Shown piece after piece: positions 9,023 to 18,874 of a stretch of DNA of 64,000 nt. Under the pieces are notes generated by a model that saw only the letters and a list, made by a program, of their open reading frames with translations, was not told where the DNA came from and did no database searches. The DNA is from Halomonas ventosae (lineage in GTDB: Bacteria > Pseudomonadota > Gammaproteobacteria > Pseudomonadales > Halomonadaceae). Each line of letters opens with the position of its first letter. Positions within the stretch are counted from its first letter, which is position 1. The translations under genes and the position numbers were made by a program. The stretch spans positions 1 through 64,000 of the forward strand of contig NZ_SNZJ01000004.1 of NCBI RefSeq assembly GCF_004363555.1, in the 5' to 3' direction.

Positions 9023-9757
9023 TCATGGCAGTACCTCCAGGCGAGACGCACCCACCACCCGGGCCTCGATCACCTCGCCGCCCCCCATTCGCACACGTAG
9101 CCAATCACCTAGCCCACCGGCATCAAGGGCTACCCCTTCCCGCTCAATCCGGAAGGCCGTACCCGTAGCACTGATGGTAACGGCCTGACGCCGTTCTACC
9201 AGCGGCTCTTTCTCAAGGAAAGCGGACCTCAGCTGAGTACCCGGCCTAAGGCTCCGCCTGGCCCGCATGGACTCGAGCTCTGCGGGGTCCCGAAGGACGC
9301 CATTAGGCAAGGATGCTAGATCCCCGCGCTCCCACCTCAACTGATCCAAGGTCACCCGCTCGCCTGTCGCAATCGGCTCAGCAACCACCAGGTAGTCGAC
9401 GGGTAGCGCAACGTCAGCTCTCAGGTAGTGAGTCTCTCCTTGCTCAAGGCAGCGAACTCCCACGACAATTCGACCCCGCCGCATGTCAGCGCTGGGGGGC
9501 AGGAATAGCTCTCGTACAGCGCAACTCGCAGCATCCAGGCCTCTGGCAGAAACGCTCACCTCCGCCTGGTAACCGAGCTCGCGGGCTTCTTGCTTCAAGA
9601 AGTCGGCGATCTCGGCCTCGAGCGTGGCATCTCCAACAGCACTGAACGGCGCGAGAAGTAGCCACAGCCCGGAAAAACATGCCTTTACAACTTGCCAGCC
9701 ACAGCGCCTGGCCTGCCTGGCGTATCGGCTATCGGCAGCCACAGACTCTCCCCCCAT
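9023..9757 (-). CDS. flgA: Flagellar P-ring assembly chaperone FlgA
   Basis: 244 residues with a hydrophobic export segment at about 25-42 (ACFSGLWLLLAPFSAVG), consistent with a periplasmic chaperone that assists FlgI to form the P ring. The C-terminal SAF/FlgA domain is recognisable: VVAEPIATGERVTLDQL, RSLRPGTQLRSAFL, and AVTISATGTAFRIEREGVALDAG. The leader is a little long. A GTG at the start of VVKACFSG is an alternative start, but ATG at 9757 follows a GATGAG-like site. It is divergent from flgB and upstream of flgM, the canonical arrangement. Confidence 0.9.
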   Translation of the reverse strand: MGGESVAADSRYARQARRCGWQVVKACFSGLWLLLAPFSAVGDATLEAEIADFLKQEARELGYQAEVSVSARGLDAASCAVRELFLPPSADMRRGRIVVGVRCLEQGETHYLRADVALPVDYLVVAEPIATGERVTLDQLRWERGDLASLPNGVLRDPAELESMRARRSLRPGTQLRSAFLEKEPLVERRQAVTISATGTAFRIEREGVALDAGGLGDWLRVRMGGGEVIEARVVGASRLEVLP

Positions 9758-9801
9758 TGATCGCTCATCTAGATTCTATGCCGGTAAGGCCAGGAGCAAG
9801 A

Positions 9802-9836
9802 CAGGAAATGGCACGCAAAAGACCGTCTGTTTCCTG
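9802..9836. promoter_or_regulatory. Inverted repeat in the flgA/flgB divergent promoter region
   Basis: CAGGAAA and its exact complement TTTCCTG are 21 nt apart in the 162-nt gap between flgA and flgB. Such a dyad between two class II operons could be an activator site, for example for FlhDC, but it does not match the published FlhDC box well. Confidence 0.3.
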
Positions 9837-9919
9837 CTTTGTCCTGACGGCGGCCTGTCTATTCTGCAGGCTGTTCGTTTTCCCGGTGGACCACCCGCCG
9901 ATGGTCACGAGGGTCAATC

Positions 9920-10336
9920 ATGATCGACAAGCTGGAAGGCGCGTTCAGTTTCCATCAAGCAGCGTTGGGGTTACGCCACCAGCGCCATGAGGTGTTGGCC
10001 AACAACATCGCCAATGCCGACACACCCAACTTCAAGGCCAGGGACTTCGACTTTGCGGCCGAGCTGGCCAGGGCCGTCAAGACCAGCCCCAAGGGCAACT
10101 CGGGCTCCACTCTGACGCTCACATCCTCACGCCATATACCCGGGAGCGCGCTGCAGACACCTCTCCCTGATCTGCTGTACCACACACCTGACCAACCAAG
10201 CATGGATGGCAACACGGTGGAAATGGAGCGGGAGAGAGTGAAGTTCGCCGACAACGCCGTGCGCTATCAGGCCAGCCTGACATTCCTCGAGAGCCGGATC
10301 CGCGGCCTCAAGAACGCCATGCAGCCAGAGTCTTGA
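9920..10336 (+). CDS. flgB: Flagellar basal-body proximal rod protein FlgB
   Basis: 138 residues. The N-terminal rod signature RHEVLANNIANADTPNFKAR is typical of FlgB, and the C-terminus keeps the helix that packs into the rod (NAVRYQASLTFLESRIRGL). FlgB is exported without a cleaved signal and forms the proximal rod with FlgC and FlgF. It is the first gene of the flgBCDEFGHIJKL run; GAGGGT lies 6 nt before the ATG. Confidence 0.95.
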   Translation: MIDKLEGAFSFHQAALGLRHQRHEVLANNIANADTPNFKARDFDFAAELARAVKTSPKGNSGSTLTLTSSRHIPGSALQTPLPDLLYHTPDQPSMDGNTVEMERERVKFADNAVRYQASLTFLESRIRGLKNAMQPES

Positions 10337-10366
10337 CCCTCCTGAACCTCGAGCGAGGAAGTGCCC

Positions 10367-10771
10367 ATGACAATGTTCTCCGCTTTTGACATTGCCGGCT
10401 CGGCCATGAGCGCCCAGTCCCAACGCATGAACGTGACCGCCAGCAACCTGGCCAATGCCGACAGCGTGGCTGGCCCCGATGGAGCAGCCTATCGCGCCAA
10501 GCAAGTGCTCTTCCAGGCGCGTCAGCAACAGGGCACCGCTGGAGGAGTAGAAGTCCGCGGTGTGATCGAGGATCCCTCCCCCATGCGCCTGGAGTATCGA
10601 CCCGAGCATCCGCTGGCGAATGAAGAAGGCTATGTGACGATGCCCAACGTCGACCCCGTGAATGAGATGGTCAACATGATTTCTGCCTCACGGTCCTATC
10701 AAGCCAACGTGGAGGTCATGAACACCAGCAAGCAGTTGCTGATGAAGACACTGACCCTGATCGAGAGCTAA
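10367..10771 (+). CDS. flgC: Flagellar basal-body rod protein FlgC
   Basis: 134 residues from ATG at 10367, chosen over an upstream GTG because GAGGAA is 6 nt before it. The N-terminus [27 protein letters not shown] and the C-terminus [30 protein letters not shown] are the paired rod motifs of FlgC. Part of the proximal rod, exported by the type III apparatus. Confidence 0.95.
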   Translation: MTMFSAFDIAGSAMSAQSQRMNVTASNLANADSVAGPDGAAYRAKQVLFQARQQQGTAGGVEVRGVIEDPSPMRLEYRPEHPLANEEGYVTMPNVDPVNEMVNMISASRSYQANVEVMNTSKQLLMKTLTLIES

Positions 10772-10773
10772 CC

Positions 10774-11457
10774 ATGTCCACGACGATCGACAGTGCCACG
10801 CTGGCAAGGGTCAGCAGCACCCCGACGGCCCAGGCCAAACAATCAGCTGAGTTGCGCAACAACTTCATGGAGTTGCTGATCACCCAGCTGAAGAACCAGG
10901 ACCCTCTCAACCCCCTCGAGAATCACGAGATGACCTCTCAGCTCGCCCAGATCAATACCGTCAATGGTATCGAAGAGCTGAACGAGACTCTGAACGGGAT
11001 CACGGGGCAGATCGAGGCCAACCGCACGCTTCAGGCTGCCAGCCTGATCGGCCAGGGGGTTCTCGTTCCAGGAGACAGGGTGCTTGTCGAACAGGATGGT
11101 GAGGGGCAGAGCCATACAACGCCATTCGGCGTCATGCTGGACCAGCCTGCCAGCAACCTGCGCATCACCATCTCAGCCTCGGACGGCACCACCATCAACC
11201 AGTACGACTTGGGCCCGGCCCAGGCCGGGGTGCAATCCTTCAGCTGGGATGGGCGTACCCAGCAAGGCGAGCAGGCGGCTAGCGGTGCTTATCGCGTCCG
11301 AATCGAGTCCCTTAAGGGTCAAGAAGCCACCTCAGTACCCACCCTGAACTATGCCCAGGTGGGTGGTGTAACCCCCACCCAGGACGGCAACGTCAAGCTC
11401 GATCTGGGCGCCATCTATGGCCAGGTCGATATCCAGGACATCAAGCAGATTCTTTGA
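10774..11457 (+). CDS. flgD: Hook assembly scaffold (hook cap) FlgD
   Basis: 227 residues starting 2 nt after flgC. The N-terminal FMELLITQLKNQDPLNPLENHEMTSQLAQINTVNGIEELN is the FlgD signature needed for export. The C-terminal half contains the FlgD Ig-like/FLG domains (SWDGRTQQGEQAASGAYRVRIES). FlgD caps the growing hook and is replaced by FlgK. It lies directly before flgE, as expected. Confidence 0.95.
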   Translation: MSTTIDSATLARVSSTPTAQAKQSAELRNNFMELLITQLKNQDPLNPLENHEMTSQLAQINTVNGIEELNETLNGITGQIEANRTLQAASLIGQGVLVPGDRVLVEQDGEGQSHTTPFGVMLDQPASNLRITISASDGTTINQYDLGPAQAGVQSFSWDGRTQQGEQAASGAYRVRIESLKGQEATSVPTLNYAQVGGVTPTQDGNVKLDLGAIYGQVDIQDIKQIL

Positions 11458-11468
11458 GGATATGATCC

Positions 11469-12683
11469 ATGAGCTTTTCTCAAGCACTCAGTGGGCTCAA
11501 TGCCGCCTCCTCCAGCCTCGGTGTGCTGGGTAACAACATCGCCAACGCCCAGACCGTCGGCTTCAAGGGCAGCAACGCCCAGTTTGCCGACGTATTTGCC
11601 AATGCGCAAGTCGGCCTCGGCACACGCGTCTCCGACGTGGTTCAGGACTTCAGCGACGGAAACCTGGAAAGCACCGGCAGGACGCTAGACCTCGCCGTCA
11701 GTGGCCAGGGCTTCTTTCGCTTCATGCAGGACAACCAGGTCGTCTACTCACGCAACGGCCAGCTGGGCCTGACGCCGGATGGCTACCTCACCAACAGCAG
11801 CGGCGCCCGCGTGATGGGCTACGGGCTGGATGACCCGACCGCGGTTTCCCCCAAGGTTCAACGCGGGGCACAGCCGGAGGTTCTGCAGGTTACTGCGGAT
11901 GAGATGCCTGCCCAGGCCACCTCTCAGATCGACATGACGCTGAACCTGGACGCCCGCAACGATGCGGCCAATCCCCCCAACCAGGTGACGCTCGCCACTG
12001 GAACAGCGCTCGACTACCACTATTCGAACAACATGACGGTCTACGACTCTCTCGGCAACCCGAGGAGCATCACCGTGTATTACCAGAAGGTTGCGGATAA
12101 CACCTGGACAGGCACTCCGGTCCTCGAAGGCGAGGCAGCCCTCGCGTTCAATCTGGCATTCGACACCAACGGCACCATGACCACGCCAGCTGCGGGGGCC
12201 ATGCCGCCGGTTACCTTCGCGGGCGGTGGCGACGTCGATGATCTTCAGATCACCTTCAACCTGGCCGGCACCACCCAGTACGGTAACGAGTCCACAACCA
12301 GCGCCCTCACTCAGAACGGCTTCACATCCGGTGCCCTCGTCGGGATCTCCATCGAGGAAGACGGCACCATCCTGCGCAACTATACCAACGAGCAGTCCCG
12401 GCCTGCCGGCCAGATTGCCCTGGCCAGTTTCCGCAATGAGGAGGGACTCCGCCCCTATGGGGACAACGCCTGGCTGGCCTCGACCGAGTCGGGCGGTGAG
12501 CTCCTCGGCTCCCCCACCAGCGGATCACTGGGAAGCATCGCATCCGGCGTGGTGGAGACCTCGAACGTGGACATGGCCAAGCAACTGGTGGAGATGATCG
12601 TCGCCCAGCGCGCCTACCAGGCGAACTCGCAGACCATCAAGACCCAGGACGAGCTTCTGCAAACCGCCATCAACCTGCGCTAA
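11469..12683 (+). CDS. flgE: Flagellar hook protein FlgE
   Basis: 404 residues, about the enterobacterial length. It starts SFSQALSGLNAASSSLGVLGNNIANAQTVGFKG and ends with VDMAKQLVEMIVAQRAYQANSQTIKTQDELLQT, the two halves of the axial D0 coiled coil. The central FlgE D2 domain is present (YDSLGNPRSITVYYQK). It polymerises into the hook under the FlgD cap; length is controlled by FliK (24265-25560). Confidence 0.95.
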   Translation: MSFSQALSGLNAASSSLGVLGNNIANAQTVGFKGSNAQFADVFANAQVGLGTRVSDVVQDFSDGNLESTGRTLDLAVSGQGFFRFMQDNQVVYSRNGQLGLTPDGYLTNSSGARVMGYGLDDPTAVSPKVQRGAQPEVLQVTADEMPAQATSQIDMTLNLDARNDAANPPNQVTLATGTALDYHYSNNMTVYDSLGNPRSITVYYQKVADNTWTGTPVLEGEAALAFNLAFDTNGTMTTPAAGAMPPVTFAGGGDVDDLQITFNLAGTTQYGNESTTSALTQNGFTSGALVGISIEEDGTILRNYTNEQSRPAGQIALASFRNEEGLRPYGDNAWLASTESGGELLGSPTSGSLGSIASGVVETSNVDMAKQLVEMIVAQRAYQANSQTIKTQDELLQTAINLR

Positions 12684-12688
12684 GCATC

Positions 12689-13444
12689 ATGGACAAGATC
12701 CTCTATACCGCCATGAGTGGCGCTCGTCAGAGCATGGAGCAGCAGGCCGTGGTCAACCACAACCTGGCCAACGCCACCACGTCAGGCTTTAGGGCTCAGC
12801 TGCATGCCATGCGAGCGGTGCCAGTCCAGGGAGAGGCGCGTCTGGACACGCGTGCCTCTGTAGTCGCCTCCACACCGGGCAGTGACCTGAGCGCCGGCCC
12901 GATCACCGCCACCGGACGCCCCCTTGATGTCGCCCTCGAGGGGGCTGCCTGGATGGCAGTACAGGACGCCCAGGGCAACGAAGCCTATACCCGCCGTGGC
13001 GATATCCAGATCGACGGCGACGGCATGCTCCACGTCGCAGGAAGGCCTGTGCTGGGTGCTGACGGCCCTGTTCTCGTTCCGCTGGAATCACAGGTCTCGA
13101 TTGGTGCCGATGGCACCATCAGCGCGATCGCGCCTGGTCAGACGCCAGACACCATCGCCGAGGTGGGTCGGATCAAGCTCGTCACCACCGATGCACAGAC
13201 TCTCGAGCGGGGTGATGACGGCCTTTTTCGCTCACGGGCCGGCGATGGCGGCATGGCGGCACTGCCGCGCAGTGAGACGGCCAAGCTTGCCACCGGCTCG
13301 CTGGAGGGCAGCAACGTCAGCGCCGTCGAGTCGATGGTATCGATGATCGATATTGCACGCCGTTATGAGATGCAGATGAAGGTCATTAGCTCGGCCGATG
13401 AAAACGCTCAGCGGGCCAACAGCCTGCTTTCTCTGCAAGGCTAG
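12689..13444 (+). CDS. flgF: Flagellar basal-body rod protein FlgF
   Basis: 251 residues. Rod/hook family N-terminus (MSGARQSMEQQAVVNHNLANATTSGFRAQL) and C-terminus (VESMVSMIDIARRYEMQMKVI), with the FlgF-type central region (DIQIDGDGMLHVAGRPVLG). Proximal-rod component, 5 nt downstream of flgE and before flgG. Confidence 0.94.
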   Translation: MDKILYTAMSGARQSMEQQAVVNHNLANATTSGFRAQLHAMRAVPVQGEARLDTRASVVASTPGSDLSAGPITATGRPLDVALEGAAWMAVQDAQGNEAYTRRGDIQIDGDGMLHVAGRPVLGADGPVLVPLESQVSIGADGTISAIAPGQTPDTIAEVGRIKLVTTDAQTLERGDDGLFRSRAGDGGMAALPRSETAKLATGSLEGSNVSAVESMVSMIDIARRYEMQMKVISSADENAQRANSLLSLQG

Positions 13445-13475
13445 ACCGCCAGCCCCCAACAGCAGGAAGTGACTC

Positions 13476-14258
13476 ATGATCAAATCGTTGTGGACCGCCA
13501 AGACCGGTCTGGAGGCACAGCAGCTCCAGATGGATGTCATCTCCAACAACCTGGCCAACGTTGGCACCAACGGCTTCAAGCGATCGCGCGCGGTCTTCGA
13601 GGATCTGCTCTATCAGAACCTTCGCCAGCCCGGGGCGCAGAACGATATCCAGAACCGCCTGCCATCGGGGCTTCAGGTCGGCACCGGGGTAAGGCCTGTC
13701 GCCACCGAGCGACTTCATACGCAAGGCAACCTCGAGAACACCGAGAACTCACGTGACCTGGCCATCAACGGCCAGGGGTTCTTCCAGGTCATCCTGCCCG
13801 ATGGCGAGATTGCCTATACCCGCGATGGCAGCTTCCAGCTGGACGCCAACGGCCAGATGGTGACAGCCAGCGGCTATCCACTCGAGCCCGCCATCTTCAT
13901 TCCCGACAACGCGCTGAGCATCTCGATAGGAGAGGATGGCATCGTCTCCGTGACGCAACCGGGCGTCGCACAGGCCCTGGAAGTGGGACAGATCACGCTG
14001 GCAAAGTTCGTCAACCCTACCGGGCTGGAAAGCATCGGTGGCAACCTCTATCGCGAGACAGGCTCCAGTGGGCCAATGAACGAAGCCATCCCTGGCTCAA
14101 TCGGCTCCGGAAGGCTCTTCCAAGGCTACGTCGAGACGTCGAACGTCAATGTCGTGGAAGAGATGGTCAGCATGATCCAGACCCAGCGCGCCTACGAGAT
14201 CAACAGCCGTGCCGTGCAGACCAGCGACGAAATGCTGTCACGCCTCACTCAGCTGTAA
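13476..14258 (+). CDS. flgG: Flagellar distal rod protein FlgG
   Basis: 260 residues, exactly the usual FlgG size. [20 protein letters not shown] at the start and [25 protein letters not shown] at the end are diagnostic. Builds the distal rod that passes through the P and L rings. AGGAAG lies 7 nt before ATG. Confidence 0.96.
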   Translation: MIKSLWTAKTGLEAQQLQMDVISNNLANVGTNGFKRSRAVFEDLLYQNLRQPGAQNDIQNRLPSGLQVGTGVRPVATERLHTQGNLENTENSRDLAINGQGFFQVILPDGEIAYTRDGSFQLDANGQMVTASGYPLEPAIFIPDNALSISIGEDGIVSVTQPGVAQALEVGQITLAKFVNPTGLESIGGNLYRETGSSGPMNEAIPGSIGSGRLFQGYVETSNVNVVEEMVSMIQTQRAYEINSRAVQTSDEMLSRLTQL

Positions 14259-14280
14259 CCTGAACATGCCAAGGCACGCC

Positions 14281-14964
14281 ATGCATCCGCTGTGGAACCT
14301 CGCACTCCCTCTACTGGCAGCCGTCGTACTGGGCGTCGCCATGACGGGCTGCGCCCAGATACCGCGCGCCTCCGTCGTGGGTGAGCAGGAGCAGATCAGC
14401 ATCCCCGATCGTCCGGCGCCGATAGCCAATGGTTCCATCTATCAGGTACAGCGAGGCTATCAGCCCCTGTTCGAGGATCGCCGGCCGCGAACGGTCGGCG
14501 ACATCCTGACCATCGTGCTCGATGAGGAGGTGAGTGCCAGCAAGAACTCGCGCTCCAATGCCAACCGCAGTGGTAACGCAGTCCTCGACACCTCTCAGGC
14601 GCCGGACGTGCTCGACATGCTGGCGGAGTACGGCTTCGACCTGTCGGGAGAAACGGGCTTCGATGGTGGCGGTGGCTCCCAGGCCAACAACTCCTTCACC
14701 GGCACGATCACGGTTTCCGTCGTCGAGGTCATGAACAATGGGAACCTTCGCGTCCGCGGTGAGAAGCAGATCGCCATCAATCAAGGCGTCGAGTTCATTC
14801 GGTTTTCAGGCGTCGTCAACCCGAGGGCGATCACCGGTCAGAATACCGTGCCCTCCACCACGGTTGCCGACGCACGCATCGAGTACGTCGGAGACGGCTA
14901 CATCAACGAGGCACAGCACATGGGCTGGCTGCAGCGTTTCTTCCTGAACGTCTCCCCGTTCTAG
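14281..14964 (+). CDS. flgH: Flagellar L-ring lipoprotein FlgH
   Basis: 227 residues from ATG at 14281, preceded by AAGG. Starts further upstream would bury the signal peptide inside a long leader. The leader ends in VAMTGC, a lipobox, so Cys is lipidated and the protein is placed in the outer membrane. Conserved FlgH segments follow: [33 protein letters not shown], and [28 protein letters not shown]. It forms the L ring around the distal rod. Confidence 0.95.
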   Translation: MHPLWNLALPLLAAVVLGVAMTGCAQIPRASVVGEQEQISIPDRPAPIANGSIYQVQRGYQPLFEDRRPRTVGDILTIVLDEEVSASKNSRSNANRSGNAVLDTSQAPDVLDMLAEYGFDLSGETGFDGGGGSQANNSFTGTITVSVVEVMNNGNLRVRGEKQIAINQGVEFIRFSGVVNPRAITGQNTVPSTTVADARIEYVGDGYINEAQHMGWLQRFFLNVSPF

Positions 14965-14986
14965 TCCTGCCGGAGTATCAAAGCCC

Positions 14987-16114
14987 ATGCCAACCTTGCC
15001 ACCACCACTCGCAAGAACCTGCCTCCTATGTTGTCTGCTGATGGCGTCGTGGCTGATCGCGCTCCCTGCTCAGGCTGAACGCTTAAAGGAGCTGGCGAGC
15101 TTTGCCGGCGTGCGTGACAACCAGCTGGTTGGTTACGGCCTCGTGGTGGGGCTCGACGGTACCGGTGATCAAACCATGCAGGCGCCCTTCACCGGGCAAA
15201 GCCTGACCAACATGCTGTCTCAGCTCGGAGTCACCATCCCTCCCGGCACCAATATGCAGCTGCGCAACGTCGCCGCGGTGATGGTCACCGCCGACCTGCC
15301 ACCTTTTTCCCGCCCCGGTCAGCGGCTCGATATCAATGTCTCCTCGGTCGGCAACGCAGAAAGCCTGAGAGGTGGCACCCTGCTGATGACGCCCCTGAAG
15401 GGCGCCGATGGCGACACCTATGCGCTCGCTCAAGGCAATGTCCTGGTCGCGGGAGTCTCTGCCCAGGCTGGCGGGAGCAGCGTACAGGTCAATCAGCAGG
15501 CTGGAGGACGCATCGCCGGAGGAGCCCTGGTGGAACGCGAGGTGCCGCTCGACCTGGGAGCCCGCGGAGGCCTGCTGGAGCTGGAGCTTCATGACGCCGA
15601 CTTTGGTACCGCACAGCGTGTCGTCAGTGCCATCAACAACGATTTCGGGCGCCCCGTTGCCGCCGCACAGAACTCCCGGGTGGTCCGACTCGATGGCCCG
15701 ACGGATCCCAACAGTCGCGTCAACTTCATGGCACGCATCGAGAACCTCCATGTCACCCCGACTGCCGCCCCGGCCAGGGTCGTGCTCAACTCCAGGACCG
15801 GCTCCGTGGTGATGAACGGGGCCGTCACGCTGGGTCGTGCCGCTGTTGCCCATGGCAACCTCTCCATCGTCATCGATACCCAGTATCAGGTCAGCCAGCC
15901 CCGGGCATTTGGCGAGGGAAGAACGGTCGTGGTGCCCGACAGCGAGATCGCCATCCAGCAGCAGGATGCCTACCTGCGTGTTGTGGAAGGGGCCGACCTC
16001 AGCGAGGTGGTGAATGCCCTCAACGCACTGGGTGCTTCCCCCCAGGACCTGATGGCCATACTCGAGGCTCTCAAGGCCGCTGGTTCCCTGCGTGCCGAGT
16101 TGGAGATCATCTGA
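14987..16114 (+). CDS. flgI: Flagellar P-ring protein FlgI
   Basis: 375 residues with a cleavable signal peptide (about 1-30, ending LPAQA), followed by ERLKELASFAGVRDNQLVGYGLVVGLDGTGD, the family hallmark. Periplasmic; forms the P ring with the help of FlgA. The stop overlaps the flgJ start by one base. Confidence 0.96.
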   Translation: MPTLPPPLARTCLLCCLLMASWLIALPAQAERLKELASFAGVRDNQLVGYGLVVGLDGTGDQTMQAPFTGQSLTNMLSQLGVTIPPGTNMQLRNVAAVMVTADLPPFSRPGQRLDINVSSVGNAESLRGGTLLMTPLKGADGDTYALAQGNVLVAGVSAQAGGSSVQVNQQAGGRIAGGALVEREVPLDLGARGGLLELELHDADFGTAQRVVSAINNDFGRPVAAAQNSRVVRLDGPTDPNSRVNFMARIENLHVTPTAAPARVVLNSRTGSVVMNGAVTLGRAAVAHGNLSIVIDTQYQVSQPRAFGEGRTVVVPDSEIAIQQQDAYLRVVEGADLSEVVNALNALGASPQDLMAILEALKAAGSLRAELEII

Positions 16115-17199
16115 TGAGTCTGCCGGACATCAGCAACCAGTTCGCCCTCGATATGCAGGGAATCCAGCGTCTCAAGCACAGCGCGGGGCGCAACCCCGAT
16201 GCCGGACTTCCCGAAGCCGCGCGACAGTTCGAAGCTCTGCTGGTGAACAGGATGCTGAAAAGCATGCGCGACGCCATCCCAGAATCGGACCTGACGAACA
16301 GTTCCCAGACCCGCTTCTACACCGAGCTGTTCGACCAGCAGCTGGCCCAGCACCTTTCCGGTCGCGGCATCGGCATGGCCGACCAGCTGGTGCAGCAGCT
16401 CGGCCGTGGTGACAGCATGCCGCCAGCGAATACCGATGAACTGATCGCCGGCATCCCCCGTGGCAACCCTCTCCCGCTCACACAGGCTACCTTCCACGCG
16501 CCCGAGAACTTCCTCGAAGCCTTGGCCACCCAGGTTAATGCTGGTGCCTCTCCTGACAGAGACTCTCCGGCACTCGCCAAGGCATCACCGGCGGACAGCA
16601 AGGCCCGCGAGACAGAACTGCCACAGCATAAGCAGGGCTTCATCGATACGCTTGCCGCCCCCGCCCGGCACGCGAGCCGTGCCACCGGCATTCCGGCCGA
16701 ACTGATTCTGGCCCAGGCGGCGCTGGAAACCGGCTGGGGACGTCACGGCATCCCGCGGCAGGATGGCGGGAACAGCCATAACCTCTTCGGCATCAAGGCA
16801 GGCCGACATTGGCAAGGTACCACCACGGATATCGTGACACACGAGTTCATCGATGGCCGCAGGACCCGCCTGGTCGATACCTTCCGCGTGTATGAGAGCT
16901 ACGAGGATGCCTTCACGGACTATGCCCGGCTGATCAGCGATAACCCTCGCTACGCCAGCGTCCTGGCAGCCGACAGCCCGCCACAGGCCGCGCGAGCCCT
17001 CCAGCGAAGTGGCTATGCCACCGACCCGGCCTATGCCGACAAGCTGATCAGCGTGATGGCCTCACTGGGCCCCATCGAGGACACGCCATCGCGACTGGCG
17101 ATGGCAGAACGCCTGTTCGGTTCAAGCCCTGCTAGCCCTAAAGATCCTGCCGTTGCGGCCGATAAGGGAAGCATTACGCGCGAGGATATAGACGCATGA
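16114..17199 (+). CDS. flgJ: Flagellar rod cap and peptidoglycan hydrolase FlgJ
   Basis: 361 residues in two parts. The N-terminal rod-scaffold domain (about 30-110: EAARQFEALLVNRMLKSMRDAIP) is followed by a linker and a glucosaminidase domain (about 170-310) with LAQAALETGWGRHGI carrying the catalytic Glu. The dual-domain form is typical of beta/gammaproteobacteria. It opens the wall for the rod in the periplasm. It overlaps flgI by 1 nt and flgK by 4 nt. Confidence 0.95.
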   Translation: MSLPDISNQFALDMQGIQRLKHSAGRNPDAGLPEAARQFEALLVNRMLKSMRDAIPESDLTNSSQTRFYTELFDQQLAQHLSGRGIGMADQLVQQLGRGDSMPPANTDELIAGIPRGNPLPLTQATFHAPENFLEALATQVNAGASPDRDSPALAKASPADSKARETELPQHKQGFIDTLAAPARHASRATGIPAELILAQAALETGWGRHGIPRQDGGNSHNLFGIKAGRHWQGTTTDIVTHEFIDGRRTRLVDTFRVYESYEDAFTDYARLISDNPRYASVLAADSPPQAARALQRSGYATDPAYADKLISVMASLGPIEDTPSRLAMAERLFGSSPASPKDPAVAADKGSITREDIDA

Positions 17200-18854
17200 G
17201 CCTCTTTAGCACCGGTATCAGCGGGCTGACCGTCGCCCGCCAGGCGCTGGATACCACTGGCAACAATATCAGCAACGCCTACACCCCCGGCTTTCATCGT
17301 GAAACAGCCAAGCTGGCCGAGGGCCAGGGTGACGGTGGCGTGCGCCTGCAGGAGGTGGAGCGCCAGTTCAACCGCTACGTATCGGCTCAGCACAATGCCT
17401 CGGTAAGTGCACTGAGCGGGTTGGAGGCATATCAGAGCCAGATCACCCAGCTGGACAACCTGCTGGGCGACCTGGAGAGCGGCCTGTCGCCGCTGATGCA
17501 GAATTTCTGCTCCGCCCTCGAGGATCTCAGCGGTGCCCCCTCCGATCCCGCAGCGCGTCAGGGGGTCATCGGCAACGCCACCACCCTGAGCGGGCAGTTC
17601 CAGGCCTTCGGCAACTATCTGGAAGAGATGCAGTCAGGCATCGAAGGCATGATTCGCGACGAGGTCAATCAGATCAACACGACAGCCGACAAGCTGGCTA
17701 CGCTGAATCGCGAGATCTCCCTGGCACGAGCCAGTGCCGGCTCGGCCCCTAACAGTCTGCTCAACCAGCGTGATCAGGCCGTCGCCGAGCTCAGCGAGCA
17801 CCTGAACGTCACGCTGCAGATCCAGGACGGCAAGAGCTACAACGTTTACCTGCCCACCGGCCAGGCATTGGTGGCGGGCACCCAGGTCTACAAGCTGGAC
17901 GTGATGAACTCGGGCAGCGACCCCCAGCGCCTCGTCGTGGGGTACCAGGAGTCCCGCGACAACCTCGCGGAGGTCAATGAGCAACGACTGTCAGACGGCA
18001 GCCTGGGTGGGCTGCTCGCCTTCCGCCGCGACAGGCTCGATCGGGCACAGAACCAGATCGGCCAGATGGCCGTCGCTTTGGGGGAGAGCTTCAATGCACA
18101 GCATCGTAGTGGCATCGACCTGAACGGGAACCAGGGCGGTGACATGTTCACACTCGGGAGCCCCCTCGCCTACGCCCACGAGCGCAATGTCGGTTCTGCC
18201 GCACCTAGCGTGACGCTGGGCGAGTTTCACCTGGATCAGGAAGACAAGCCACTCGATGACCTCAGCCGGCTGACAACCTCCGATTACGAAATCCGCGTCG
18301 TTGATGGCGAGCCGTCGATCCAGCGTCTGGATAGCGGCACCTCGCTCGCGGGTGAGGAATACCTTTACGACCAGGCCGCCGGCACCCTGACCTTCGACGG
18401 CATGACCGTCAGCTTCAACGGCACCCTGGCAGAAGGTGACCGCTTCCTGGTGCAACCCACCAAGCAGGCCGCCCTGGGAATGACCAACCAGATACAGGAT
18501 ACCCGGCAGATTGCCACCGCCCAGGAGGGTGGGCTGAGTGGCGACAACCGTAACGCCCTGGCGCTCCAGCAGCTCCAGTTCGAGCCGCTGGTGGGCAATG
18601 AAGCCACCATCAGCCAGAGCTACGCCGCCATGGTGAGCGATGTCGGCAATCAGTCCCATGTGATCGAGGTCAACGCCAAGTCCCAGCAAGCCATGACCCA
18701 GCAGCTGCGCGCCATGCAGCAGGCCGAGTCGGGCGTCAACCTGGATGAGGAAGCCGCCAACCTGATCCGTTATCAGCAGTTCTACCAGGCCAACGCCAAG
18801 GTGATCGAGACCGGGACCACCATCTTCGACACCCTGCTCAGCCTGCGCACCTGA
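17196..18854 (+). CDS. flgK: Hook-filament junction protein FlgK (HAP1)
   Basis: 552 residues. N-terminus STGISGLTVARQALDTTGNNISNAYTPGFHRE and C-terminus VNLDEEAANLIRYQQFYQANAKVIETGTTIFDTLL are diagnostic of FlgK. It is the first junction protein between hook and filament, chaperoned by FlgN. ATGA overlap with flgJ. Confidence 0.96.
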   Translation: MSLFSTGISGLTVARQALDTTGNNISNAYTPGFHRETAKLAEGQGDGGVRLQEVERQFNRYVSAQHNASVSALSGLEAYQSQITQLDNLLGDLESGLSPLMQNFCSALEDLSGAPSDPAARQGVIGNATTLSGQFQAFGNYLEEMQSGIEGMIRDEVNQINTTADKLATLNREISLARASAGSAPNSLLNQRDQAVAELSEHLNVTLQIQDGKSYNVYLPTGQALVAGTQVYKLDVMNSGSDPQRLVVGYQESRDNLAEVNEQRLSDGSLGGLLAFRRDRLDRAQNQIGQMAVALGESFNAQHRSGIDLNGNQGGDMFTLGSPLAYAHERNVGSAAPSVTLGEFHLDQEDKPLDDLSRLTTSDYEIRVVDGEPSIQRLDSGTSLAGEEYLYDQAAGTLTFDGMTVSFNGTLAEGDRFLVQPTKQAALGMTNQIQDTRQIATAQEGGLSGDNRNALALQQLQFEPLVGNEATISQSYAAMVSDVGNQSHVIEVNAKSQQAMTQQLRAMQQAESGVNLDEEAANLIRYQQFYQANAKVIETGTTIFDTLLSLRT

Positions 18855-18874
18855 TCACGAATAGAGAGACCATC